Positions 9,268-18,269 of a stretch of DNA of 64,000 nucleotides are shown piece by piece. The position numbers and the translations under genes were made by a program. Each line of letters begins with the position of its first letter. The stretch's first letter is position 1. The notes under the pieces were generated by a model. That model was not told where the DNA came from, made no database searches, and saw nothing but the letters and a program-made list of their open reading frames with translations. The DNA comes from Meira nashicola. Lineage: Eukaryota > Basidiomycota > Exobasidiomycetes > Exobasidiales > Brachybasidiaceae. The DNA is taken from the NCBI GenBank assembly GCA_001600355.1, contig BCJU01000002.1, positions 3,410,001 to 3,474,000 on the forward strand. Reading direction: 5' to 3'.

Positions 9268-11253
9268 ATGACTGGATCAAGACCTTCTTCTTCTGGATCA
9301 TTACCTCAAACATCTTCTTTTTATAAAAATAATATAGACGCTGCCAAGACTGCACAGCAAGATGATCGTTATAGGCAAGCAAATGCACTTTATCGTTCTC
9401 CTAGTTCAGCTTCTCAACGTTCCCGACAAACTTCACAGCCACAATCAAATTCAGAAGGAGTTGCTACGATAGATGTTGATCAAAGTATCGCACAAGGATT
9501 AGGAGAAAGTGTTTCGAAAGAGACTGCTTTAGGATATAAAACTGCAAATGCTTCACGTACTTCTTTTGGGTATGGTAGAAAAAGTGGAGAAATGAGTAGA
9601 GATCATGACGAATTTCATGATGCAAATACTTTCTTACCCGCTCGAGATACGATCGGAAGAAGTACAGGATCAATTTTACCTTCTGCCGCATTCTTTCAAC
9701 CTAAAAGACCTCCTCATGCTATCTCAGCAGCATCTTATTCTCCCGGAACACCAATGACAAATCTACCTTCATCATCTTATTCCAACGCTGGTGAAATTGG
9801 TGTTGAAACACAAACGACATCCGGAAGAGGAGATCCTGTACCACTTGATGGTCAAGGAAAAGAAAGAAGATTACAGCATCAAGTCAGTAAAGGTGCATCA
9901 CTTGCTCATACTAGTGTCTTGGACGCAGATGTTACCATTATTTCAGCAAACGATGGTCGTGATGGTCGATCGATACGCGGACAAGCCAGTAGAGATGGTT
10001 TATTATCAAAATCTGACTTCAAAGGTGTTAAAGCAGATGTATCGAGAACATCATTGCACAGCAAAGATGCAAGAAAGAAATCTGATCGGACGAGTTCGAT
10101 CCAACAACAGACTAAATCTACTTCAATGATTCGAAGGACAGGTCAAAAAGGTTATAAATTGCATCAAGGAGCAAATCGATTCTTTTTGGCCGGTTTTATA
10201 ATGACAAGCGATGATAATCCTTTACCATTCCTTGCTAGTTTGGTTGTAATGATCGCTCTTCCTGCTCTTTGGTTCGTTTTCGTAGCACCGTATACTTGGC
10301 ATCACATTTCTCCTGCGCCTGTTATTGTGTTTGGATACCTGTTTGCAGTTGCAATCACAAGCATGTGCGTAACAGCTTGGAGAGATCCAGGAGTGATACC
10401 GAGAGATTTAGATCCTGATCCACCTTGCAGATCAGGCGAAGACGGAGAATTTATCGATACAAGTGATCCTCTTGCCGTTCCACTACCACGAATCGTTCGA
10501 GTGAGAAATGGAACGGATTTGAAAGTGAAATGGTGCGATACATGCGGTACGTATAGACCACCAAGATGCAGTCATTGCAGAGTTTGTGATAATTGCGTTG
10601 AAAATATCGATCATCATTGTACTTTCCTAAACACTTGTATAGGGAGAAGGAATTACTTTACGTTTTTCGCTTTTTTGATAGCAAGTATTTTGTGCGCTTG
10701 TATTTCGATCGTATTTTGCGTTTTACACATTTATTATCTTACTAGATCCACTCAAACACCTTTACCGGCAGGAGGATTTGGAGAAGGAAAATCATTTCGA
10801 CAAGCTCTCAAAGCAACACCACTCAGTGTCGTTCTTTTCTTTCTCTCGATAGCAGTTCTAATTCCAATCACGACACTCTTTTCTTATCACATTCGATTAA
10901 TTTGTTTAAATCGTACAACGGTTGAACAAATTCGAATTAATACTACAAATGCATATAGCGAAAAACCAAATTACGATGAAGAAGCAGGAGAAGGAGGTTC
11001 AATCGTACCGCAAAATGCATTTCATCGTTGTTGTGCACGTATCTTACCTTGTTTTAATCTAGGCGTTCCAGGAAGAGATCCTAATCCGTTTGCATATCGA
11101 AGTATGTTACGTAACGTACGTGCTGCATTATTGAGACCAATGACGGCTGATAGTTGGATGGATCGTTATAAGCGCACTAATGTTGATGAAAGAAAACCAA
11201 GTCCAGGTACAAATCAGCATCATTCACGTATCGGTCAGCCAATCGCAAATTAA
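9268..11253 (+). CDS. DHHC-type protein S-acyltransferase (Erf2-like)
   Basis: Palmitoyltransferase of 661 residues; the ATG at 9268 is used because the open frame further upstream starts at GTG. Residues 1-300 are disordered Ser/Gln/Arg rich. The catalytic region has two membrane segments (about 318-345 and 350-372), a WRDPGVIP motif, then the cysteine-rich domain (WCDTCGTYRPPRCSHCRVCD) ending in DHHC at about residue 448 and TCIGRRNY, two further membrane segments, and NRTTVEQIR (TTxE motif). This four-helix topology with the zinc-binding CRD in the cytosolic loop is standard. Erf2 in yeast palmitoylates Ras at the ER with Erf4; the long N terminus is an addition here. Substrate is inferred only. 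Confidence 0.93.
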   Translation: MTGSRPSSSGSLPQTSSFYKNNIDAAKTAQQDDRYRQANALYRSPSSASQRSRQTSQPQSNSEGVATIDVDQSIAQGLGESVSKETALGYKTANASRTSFGYGRKSGEMSRDHDEFHDANTFLPARDTIGRSTGSILPSAAFFQPKRPPHAISAASYSPGTPMTNLPSSSYSNAGEIGVETQTTSGRGDPVPLDGQGKERRLQHQVSKGASLAHTSVLDADVTIISANDGRDGRSIRGQASRDGLLSKSDFKGVKADVSRTSLHSKDARKKSDRTSSIQQQTKSTSMIRRTGQKGYKLHQGANRFFLAGFIMTSDDNPLPFLASLVVMIALPALWFVFVAPYTWHHISPAPVIVFGYLFAVAITSMCVTAWRDPGVIPRDLDPDPPCRSGEDGEFIDTSDPLAVPLPRIVRVRNGTDLKVKWCDTCGTYRPPRCSHCRVCDNCVENIDHHCTFLNTCIGRRNYFTFFAFLIASILCACISIVFCVLHIYYLTRSTQTPLPAGGFGEGKSFRQALKATPLSVVLFFLSIAVLIPITTLFSYHIRLICLNRTTVEQIRINTTNAYSEKPNYDEEAGEGGSIVPQNAFHRCCARILPCFNLGVPGRDPNPFAYRSMLRNVRAALLRPMTADSWMDRYKRTNVDERKPSPGTNQHHSRIGQPIAN

Positions 11254-11357
11254 ATTGCTTATATCTACAATTCAAATCTTTTTATATACCCACAATGTCA
11301 TTCATTCATTCTAGCATTCTATTGCATAGCAAAAGCGGGTAAGATCTACAAAGAATA

Positions 11358-14300
11358 TCAATTCTTGCTCATGAAAGGGATCTTGAATCGAGATTTAGTG
11401 GTTGATTTTTGTGTTTGATTAGCAATGCTAGGTGATTTAGTCGTTGTTTGAATTGAACTTGCATCTCCGTCTAAACGAGAAGCAGAAGAAGATTGAGGTT
11501 TACGTAAAACGGCAGGCGTTGCAGGTACGCCTTTTGCATCACCTTCACGCCAAGCAGGTAATTTCTCTAAAAGAGCGAATTGGAAAGCATCTAAAGCTTT
11601 ACGTGTATGTTTGAAAGAAGGAATTTGAGCGGAAGCAGTTTTAGGTTCATAAGAGATTGCATTTGGATCTGTTCCTTGTAAATGTTGATGAAGAGGATCA
11701 ACAGCATCAAACCATGCCCATGGGAAATCTTGCATTTCTGTTCCACGAACGTCAGTCTTTACAATTCCATCTTCTGCTTGAACACGTTCTTGTTGTAATA
11801 ATTCTAACAATAAACCATCAACATCTTCAATCCTATCTCGCATACTCTTATTAGGAACGTCATCTGCACATAAACCACTTTGTGGAATTGCTGCTCCAGT
11901 TCCTAATAAGAAATTCTTTCGCATTTCTAATTCGTACCAAACTTTTTGCCATTTAACGTATTCGGCAAGTTGATCAGCTTCTTTAACTATTCCACGTACA
12001 TCTTCTTCTGTTAGAGTGTCATCTTGCAATAATGCCTCTAAATTCACTTCAACATTCTTTGCTTTTCGATTAGCAGGATGATTTGGATCTGTTGTTCCTA
12101 AAGCCATATAATCGGATCCCCCTTGTAACCATTGTGAGAATGGACTAATGATTGCCGCACATTCATGGAATAAGAAATATAAACTGTTCTCATGACGAGC
12201 CGTTAATGCGATCCAATCGGGTAATGTATTTTGAGAATTCTTTCTCGTTTTGATGATATCGTCAAAGAAGTTTTGTAAATCACCTAAACGAGCGCTTAAA
12301 TCACTATGTTCTGCAATACTTTTTATAGGTCCGTAAAAGACGGTATCCAAAGATTCTTTAATGATTTGAGGTAATAAACTTCCACTTGCCATTTGACATG
12401 CTTGTTCACGATCACGTCTGTGCAATAATTCACGCAAGTATAACTTTAACATTGCATATTTCTTTGCATCTTTTTGTTCGTCACGATCATTTGTCCAATT
12501 TCCAACCTTTGGTTTATCGCCAGATTTTCCGATTGGGGTTGAATCAGGATAAGCAGCGCCTAATTGACCACGATATGGACTGCGTGCAAAAGAATCATGC
12601 AAATCTAAAACTTCATTCTTCTTTGATTGACTTAATTGAGGTCCGCTGGCAAAGACTAAAATCGTTGCTAAAACATCTTGTCCTGTACGTAAAGCACGAT
12701 TAGCAATCGCTTTACGTTCAGGACGATTACCACGTTTAACGTAATCTTCCAATTTAGCCGTCAATTCGGTATCGCCGATTTCCTTCTTTAATGGTTGAAC
12801 GTATTCTTTGTTGATAGTAGATGCTTGTCCTCCGATTACAGAAACGAAAATACGTTGAACCAACGATTTTGCTCCTGCAGGTCGAGCTAAGAGTAAATTT
12901 AGAATACCTGAAATCATCGTTTGAGCGTTGGCAACTTTTAGTAATTGTTTTGCGCCCCAATAAGGGAATAGAAGATGAATACCTCTCAAAATATTATAAA
13001 AGCTATCAGCGTTTGGCGAATTGACAAAGAGAGTATGGAAGATGTAGGCTGCATGATGACGAGCATATTCTTCTGCATTTCTGTATTGAGGTGGCAAATT
13101 ACGCAAATTTCCAACATCCAAGAATGCCATAGTTTCTTCTAAACCAGTTTCTCTTTCGATATTGAACTCTTTGAATGCGCGCCAATCAGTCTTTACACGA
13201 GTAGTTTCTTTATGAGCCCTTCGCCAAACTTCACCTTCTGCTCCGTCAAACAAGTTATCAATCCTTTCCAATAATTTTCCATCTGGTCTTGCAGGTTTAT
13301 CCAATCCTCTTTTAACTGTACCTTTACCCCATTCTTTACTCTTTCTCCAAGTTCCCGTTCCAGCTTCACCTTTTCCGGGTCCTTTTAATTCACCTTCTCC
13401 ACGAACACCTACACCACGAGCAAAGAAGCCACCTAAATAACGTGTCATTGCTAAAGTGTAAAAGTGACGAGCACTAGTTTCGGATCGTTCGATTGAAGAA
13501 CTGAAATTTCTTGCTGCCATTTCGTCAAAGAAAGGTTGAATGCGCTTTTGCCAATACTTTTCTGGCGCTCTATCTAAGCCCGGGAATGTATGCAAATGAA
13601 CGTGGAACATATGACGAAGGATCAAAGGTTCCATTAAACCTTCTTGTCTTCTTGCTTCATCTTCGTCAATATCTGCGTATGGATCATCAGCAGCTTCAGC
13701 AAATTCTCCTTTTGCGAATTCTCCTTCTAATTGTAAAGATTTATCTTTCACTCTCTTTAATTTTGGTCGATGGGCTGTGAAAGGGTATCCATATTGCGTT
13801 AAAGCGCCTAATTTTTCCAATTCAGACCATTCCATTTGCATTTGAATAGAGACTAAAGCTTTAAGTAGATAATGGCGTTGAACGGAAGTCAAGGGTTTGA
13901 CTGGATCAGGACGTCTGCCACGTTTGCGCGAAGGTGGTTGAAATTTCCCTGCTTGCTTAGAAGTTTGCTTTTCTTCATCAATCAAAGCTCTTGCATCTCC
14001 ATGATCGACTGGTTTACCATCGTCAAATTGTTCAGGATCTTCATCTGGTACTTCTGGATCATGTTCAACATCTTGACCTTTATCTGCTGCTGGAGTACCA
14101 TTTTCGTTCTTTCCAACGAATAAAGCGCCGGCACCTGCCAAAGCTGCAGAAACGCCTCCTGTAGCAGCAGCAATGATACCACCATTGCTTTCTTTTTGCT
14201 GCTGCTGCTGTTGCTCTTCTCCTTTTTCATTGTGTGTGATTCCATTTGTTTTTGTTGCAGGATCTTGTAAATCATACTTTGGAACATCTTTATCCAAACT

Positions 14301-14819
14301 TCCAAAGATACCACCACCCACAGCAGGAGCACTTGTTCCATTTACAGCTTGTTGTTGTTGTTGTTGTTCTTCTTGACCGATTGGATGGATATCACTTTCT
14401 TGATCTTGATGATGTTCAACATCTTTTTGTTGTTGTGGTTCAGCTTCTTGAACATCTTCTTCTGTTTCTCCTTCTTGCGCAGAAAGTGGAATACTACTTG
14501 CACGTTTACTATAATTTGTCTTTCTAATATCTTGACTTGATCTGATAGAAGTTGATTCACTACCTGATCTTTGCTTATTTGATGCGCTTCCCATTGATTT
14601 AAATCGTCCAAAAGTACCACTGCTAACAATGCTTGAATCACCGCTGCCAAAGCCACCACCACCTTCTTCAGCTAATAAACTACCTGAACGATTTCTAATC
14701 GTACCCGGTTGACGTTTTTCAGCTTGAACAGGTTCAACAACATTATAGTTGGTTGACGTTGGTCTACTACCCATTGAGCCTAAAATGCTCCTCTTACTTG
14801 GCTTCTTTGTTGAGGACAT
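11358..14819 (-). CDS. PXB/DUF3818 domain protein (YPR097W-like)
   Basis: 1153 residues, intron-free. Residues 1-300 are low complexity with three Gln runs and acidic stretches. A PXB-type segment starts near residue 306 (PLTSVQRHYLLKALVSIQMQ), followed from about 390 to 1050 by helical sequence matching the DUF3818 family in pattern (LILRHMFHVHLHTFPGL; YPYW-like LLFPYWGAKQLL; CAAIISPFSQWLQGG). The family relative in budding yeast is a PX-containing phospholipid-binding protein at mitochondria and endosomes. I could not find a PX domain between the PXB and DUF3818 parts, although one is usual. The C terminus ends in a basic KSRFKIPFMSKN, which might touch membranes (inference). Confidence 0.7.
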   Translation of the reverse strand: MSSTKKPSKRSILGSMGSRPTSTNYNVVEPVQAEKRQPGTIRNRSGSLLAEEGGGGFGSGDSSIVSSGTFGRFKSMGSASNKQRSGSESTSIRSSQDIRKTNYSKRASSIPLSAQEGETEEDVQEAEPQQQKDVEHHQDQESDIHPIGQEEQQQQQQAVNGTSAPAVGGGIFGSLDKDVPKYDLQDPATKTNGITHNEKGEEQQQQQQKESNGGIIAAATGGVSAALAGAGALFVGKNENGTPAADKGQDVEHDPEVPDEDPEQFDDGKPVDHGDARALIDEEKQTSKQAGKFQPPSRKRGRRPDPVKPLTSVQRHYLLKALVSIQMQMEWSELEKLGALTQYGYPFTAHRPKLKRVKDKSLQLEGEFAKGEFAEAADDPYADIDEDEARRQEGLMEPLILRHMFHVHLHTFPGLDRAPEKYWQKRIQPFFDEMAARNFSSSIERSETSARHFYTLAMTRYLGGFFARGVGVRGEGELKGPGKGEAGTGTWRKSKEWGKGTVKRGLDKPARPDGKLLERIDNLFDGAEGEVWRRAHKETTRVKTDWRAFKEFNIERETGLEETMAFLDVGNLRNLPPQYRNAEEYARHHAAYIFHTLFVNSPNADSFYNILRGIHLLFPYWGAKQLLKVANAQTMISGILNLLLARPAGAKSLVQRIFVSVIGGQASTINKEYVQPLKKEIGDTELTAKLEDYVKRGNRPERKAIANRALRTGQDVLATILVFASGPQLSQSKKNEVLDLHDSFARSPYRGQLGAAYPDSTPIGKSGDKPKVGNWTNDRDEQKDAKKYAMLKLYLRELLHRRDREQACQMASGSLLPQIIKESLDTVFYGPIKSIAEHSDLSARLGDLQNFFDDIIKTRKNSQNTLPDWIALTARHENSLYFLFHECAAIISPFSQWLQGGSDYMALGTTDPNHPANRKAKNVEVNLEALLQDDTLTEEDVRGIVKEADQLAEYVKWQKVWYELEMRKNFLLGTGAAIPQSGLCADDVPNKSMRDRIEDVDGLLLELLQQERVQAEDGIVKTDVRGTEMQDFPWAWFDAVDPLHQHLQGTDPNAISYEPKTASAQIPSFKHTRKALDAFQFALLEKLPAWREGDAKGVPATPAVLRKPQSSSASRLDGDASSIQTTTKSPSIANQTQKSTTKSRFKIPFMSKN
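14196..14367 (-). repeat. Glutamine-coding CAG/CAA runs in the PXB/DUF3818 gene
   Basis: Two six-glutamine runs are encoded at 14196-14213 and about 14350-14367, and a shorter one follows at about 14428-14436. The copies mix CAG and CAA, which makes slippage less likely than in a pure repeat. Confidence 0.8.
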
Positions 14820-15908
14820 GATGAATCACAATGAATTATTGATGGATGAAGGATGACACGATCAAATGCATATCGGCATCCTTATTTCAGCTCCAAGAAT
14901 GTGGACAATCAGCGAGGCTCTCTGCCGCTACTTACTTACTTTCACATCTTGTGCATATTCCATATAAATGCAGATATGAAAAAAAAAAACCACCCGCGCT
15001 GATCTAATGCTTCTTTGTCCGAATCGTTTCATTGTCTGCCTGGCGTTCAACCCCACTTCCCGCCAAGCGGCTTGCGTGTACATGCACACCTCACTTAGCG
15101 CCGGAAGATGAAAAGTGAGACAAGGTTTTTATTGTTTCCCACTTTCTCGCATATTAACCCCGCTTGACTTTTATTCAATCAAAAAGGTCAGCAGTGCCTA
15201 AGCTTTACGCAGCTCTGGGTGCGCTGCGCACTAACGCAAAAGATCAACACACATAATCTTGCCAATCTCCTTTCTCCTTTTGCTACACGTACGATAATGA
15301 TCACAGAGTTGTCTAGTACATATATGAGATATATAGTTATTTGTATTGTGTATTTTTCTCTTGGGCGATTTTCATAAACTGAATTGATTTTTGAACATTC
15401 TTCTTACGATTATAGAATCTATTGGCGTACCAGAGGCAAAAAACAGTTGATTTCCAAGAAAATAAAAGCAATCATTGCCTGTAGCTTATTGGTTAAAAGA
15501 GTTGTTCGGATGCTTTGACTTATGTTAACTTCGACCTATCCACCAAGACAGGGCTAGAAACGCGCAGCCCAGCGCACGCGATAGAAGCGAGTTTGCCAGT
15601 AGGTAGTTACCTAGTTGACTAGCCTACTCGATTAGCATTTTTGTTATTATATCAGCTAGAGATAGGGTTCATAGGATGACGACCCTACTTGCATCACTAA
15701 TGGGCATATTGTGTGATCATGATGATGTAATGATGATATGAAGATTATTTAGCCGGGTAAGAGAATACAGAAGAAGAGTTGAGAGAGGTTGTAAGATATC
15801 CCTCCACCTTTTTTCTTTCTTCTTTTATCAACAATAATACTTAAAGTACATTTATATTCAAACTTTTTCCATTCTACTCATCATATCTTCTTTTACAAAT
15901 AATAGACA
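14820..15908. other. Long divergent spacer with GC palindrome
   Basis: 1.09 kb between the PXB/DUF3818 gene and a small rightward gene. It holds a perfect dyad GTGCGC-T-GCGCAC (15219-15231), a GC patch CGCGCAGCCCAGCGCACGCG (15561-15580) and an imperfect dyad around TAGGTAGTTACCTA near 15600. A CT-rich leader (about 15800-15835) precedes the small gene. A tRNA-like stretch at 15476-15555 was examined and not accepted. Confidence 0.5.
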
Positions 15909-16286
15909 ATGTCAGGTCCTCCAGCTCAAGGCTATAAGCTTAGTGGTGATGGAAATGCTGGCGGCGGTTCTGATGGAACAAAAGGTCAAAATACTAGCGT
16001 TGGTTATCCCGGTGGAAGCGGTGAACAACCAGACGGACCTGCACAAGAAATTGCTGGGACATTGCCAAATAATTTCAGTCTTGGTCAAACAAAAGCTGAA
16101 TCAAAAGGACAGGAAAATCTTACCCTAAATCCTGAAAGTAGAGATGAAAGTTTAAGTACTTTGGGAAGAGGTGGTGATCAAATTCGTCAACCTATTCATT
16201 CTCATGACGTTGATTTACCCGCTCCATCTAGAGCGGGAGCACCTCAAACAAATGAAGGATACAGAGCACCCAATGCTGAAAAGTAA
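15909..16286 (+). CDS. Small disordered Gly/Ser/Gln-rich protein, unknown
   Basis: 125 residues starting MSGPPAQGYKLSGDG. No Cys, no Trp, no hydrophobic segment and no signal peptide; the whole chain is predicted by eye to be disordered and hydrophilic, with repeated GG and PxG patches. Such composition resembles stress-related hydrophilins or small intrinsically disordered regulators, but I recognise no family and assign no function. Support for a real gene: clean ATG, CT-rich leader, convincing amino-acid composition, and a spacer of over 1 kb upstream. It converges with COQ9 160 bp downstream. Confidence 0.6.
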   Translation: MSGPPAQGYKLSGDGNAGGGSDGTKGQNTSVGYPGGSGEQPDGPAQEIAGTLPNNFSLGQTKAESKGQENLTLNPESRDESLSTLGRGGDQIRQPIHSHDVDLPAPSRAGAPQTNEGYRAPNAEK

Positions 16287-16446
16287 AGCGTCAGGGAATC
16301 AAAGTTCAGATTATTTTGTATGTTGCAATAACATAAGTTATGCCTGTCTATGTTTGAAGACACAAATGTTGATGTAAGGATCCAATCTAACTCTAAGAAA
16401 CAGAAAAAGCAGATGATAAAATACAAATTGATGAAACGTACTGATC

Positions 16447-17223
16447 TTACAATCCGATACTTCGAAAAATGCCAAGCCATCCTCTCGCACCCCAATTGAT
16501 CCATTGAGATGTATTTTCTATCACTTCTGATCCACCAAAAAGCATATGCGGTCTTGCAAGCCTACGTAAGACATGAACAGATTGATGTGCATCACCTTGA
16601 AATTCGGGGCTTAAAAGGTGTAATTCTGCCATCAAAAAAGCATTTGTTAGACGTGATCTATGAGTATACCAATCAGTCTGTAATCTTCCTTTCCATTTTG
16701 CTAAATGAATTGCTTCATCCGTTATATTCCATGCCCTTTGCATGATCGGAAGTGGTGTAGGTATATTGGAAATTGTTTGTCGATCTTTTGCAGCTGTAAG
16801 GATTGCCAATGCATCGACTATATGCTCTCGATAAGGAACGCTGTGTAACAATTTTCCTGCCAATAACAATTCCACCTTTTCTAATGCTCGCTTATCCTCA
16901 TCATTGTTCGATTGTATAGGCTTTGAGGGGAGAAGTGAAGAAGAGGCAGCTTTTAAACCTTCTTTATCAAATTGCGTAAGAAAGTGTTTGGAAAGCTCGG
17001 TCTGATTAGGAAACAAAATTGCAAGCTCTTCTTCATTTTCAATCGTTATTTTGCCTGAAGTGATTGCAGCGCGAATAGATTGTAGAGTGAAGCCATGTTG
17101 TTGTATGTACGGCTGTGCTTGAGTAATAAACTGCCGTATCCTTATTGGATTTGACATCTTTACGATCAAGGCAAAATTGGTGATCGTCAGGTTGACATTA
17201 CTTCTTCTCATTTGTCCGTGCAT
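16447..17223 (-). CDS. COQ9: Ubiquinone biosynthesis protein COQ9
   Basis: 258 residues. COQ9 is a mitochondrial lipid-binding member of the CoQ synthome that presents intermediates to the hydroxylase Coq7. The N terminus (MHGQMRRSNVNLTITNF) is basic, lacks acidic residues and fits a matrix presequence. The TetR-like helical core is seen in FITQAQPYIQQHGFTLQSIR and LAILFPNQTELSKHF, the COQ9-domain in AWNITDEAIHLAKWKGRLQ, DWYTHRSRLTNAFLMAELHL and a C-terminal amphipathic segment (WINWGARGWLGIFRSIGL), matching the family's order and length. It is head-to-head with the Sec61-beta gene across 212 bp that contains a strong GC patch (17277-17300). Confidence 0.85.
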   Translation of the reverse strand: MHGQMRRSNVNLTITNFALIVKMSNPIRIRQFITQAQPYIQQHGFTLQSIRAAITSGKITIENEEELAILFPNQTELSKHFLTQFDKEGLKAASSSLLPSKPIQSNNDEDKRALEKVELLLAGKLLHSVPYREHIVDALAILTAAKDRQTISNIPTPLPIMQRAWNITDEAIHLAKWKGRLQTDWYTHRSRLTNAFLMAELHLLSPEFQGDAHQSVHVLRRLARPHMLFGGSEVIENTSQWINWGARGWLGIFRSIGL

Positions 17224-17276
17224 TTTCTAATACAAAAGTTGAAGATTATATAATCCAGTCTGTTAACTTGCAAATG

Positions 17277-17330
17277 CAGCGCCGGCGCAGCGCGCGACGC
17301 ATCTAAAGGCGCACGCCCAGGTTGTGCAAG
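17277..17330. promoter_or_regulatory. GC-rich patch in the COQ9 / Sec61-beta divergent promoter
   Basis: The DNA contains GGCGCAGCGCGCGACGC and, shortly after, GGCGCACGCCC, in an otherwise AT-rich 212-bp divergent spacer. Related GCGCAGCGCACGC-like patches occur in several other spacers of this window, so it may be a shared promoter element (inference). Confidence 0.35.
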
Positions 17331-17435
17331 GGCGGCGGTGAGAAGATTGCTGGCTTTAGGTCGCATTAGTCGAAATAGAGTTTCTCCAGATCTAGATCCG
17401 CTTCCATCTGACCACCATACCCTACATTACTGATT

Positions 17436-17956
17436 ATGGTACGTATGATTCTTGTAATTAAGAAGGGTACCGATTGCTTATTGAATTGCTTCTCTTTTCA
17501 TATCTATACAGTCCGAAGGAGCACAAACATCTCAAGCCAATTTGGCTGCTCTAGCCGCTCGTAATTCAAATGCAGTTCGGTATGTTGAACAGATGGAATC
17601 GATCATCGCTATTCCTTCAAAGCTAACATCTTTTTCCTCTCACCAATTTGCATATTCTCAACAGCCGACGTGCTGCACAACAAGCAGCTACAAGACCGAA
17701 CAGTACCCGTGCTGCAGGTGCAGGAGGTAGTTCGAGCACAATGATGAAATTGTACACAGATGATAACAAAGGTCTTACAGTGTGAGTAGGGTTTGTAAAA
17801 ACGATAGCTTGGAAGAGTGACTTATTCTGTCCATGTTTCTTCACTCCTACCTTTTCCAGTGACCCTGTCGTTGTTTTGGTTTTGGCAATCTCTTTCGTCT
17901 TCTCCGTGGTGGTCTTGCACGTAGGATCAAAATTGGCACGTATCTTCCTAAAATGA
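17436..17956 (+). CDS. Sec61 beta subunit of the ER translocon (Sbh1-type)
   Basis: Small tail-anchored subunit of the Sec61 protein-conducting channel. Four exons: 17436-17438, 17512-17579, 17665-17781 and 17860-17956; introns are 73, 85 and 78 nt (GTACGT, GTATGT and GTGAGT donors, all CAG acceptors). The 94-residue product contains MSEGAQTSQANLAALAARNS, the signature GGSSSTMMKLYTDDNKGLTV and one C-terminal membrane helix (DPVVVLVLAISFVFSVVVLH), exactly the family layout. The first coding exon is only the ATG. A single unspliced frame misses the gene, so it depends on the splice model, but conservation across every junction makes it secure. Confidence 0.95.
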
Positions 17957-18269
17957 AAGTCATCGCGACTTATAAATAGTCTCATAGTAGTGCTCAAAGG
18001 AAGCACTTGTATTCTTGTACGACAATCTACATCAATCCAATTTGTGTCAAACAGTAAAAGTTTATACAACAACAAAAAGGGTACATTCGAGATAAATATG
18101 CGCCTAACAAAATTCATACAAAGAATATTTTATTCCGGTGAAAACCATCAATGCCGCTTAAAAGAAAAGGAAAATCATTATGAGAAGTATTGATGTAGGT
18201 GATTTGGAGTAGATAATTTAAGCATTGCATATGGATACGGGAAGAATTTTCAGCGATTAAATGCACTCA
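17957..18269. other. Convergent spacer, Sec61-beta / eIF4E-binding protein
   Basis: 313 bases between convergent stop codons, AT rich, presumed 3' untranslated sequence of both genes. No other feature seen. Confidence 0.5.

Noticed and set aside
15476..15555. tRNA-like stretch with an A-box-like TAGCTTATTGG and partly pairing ends
   Set aside because: No GGTTCGANTCC B box in the right place, and the acceptor arms pair only with a bulge or mismatch.
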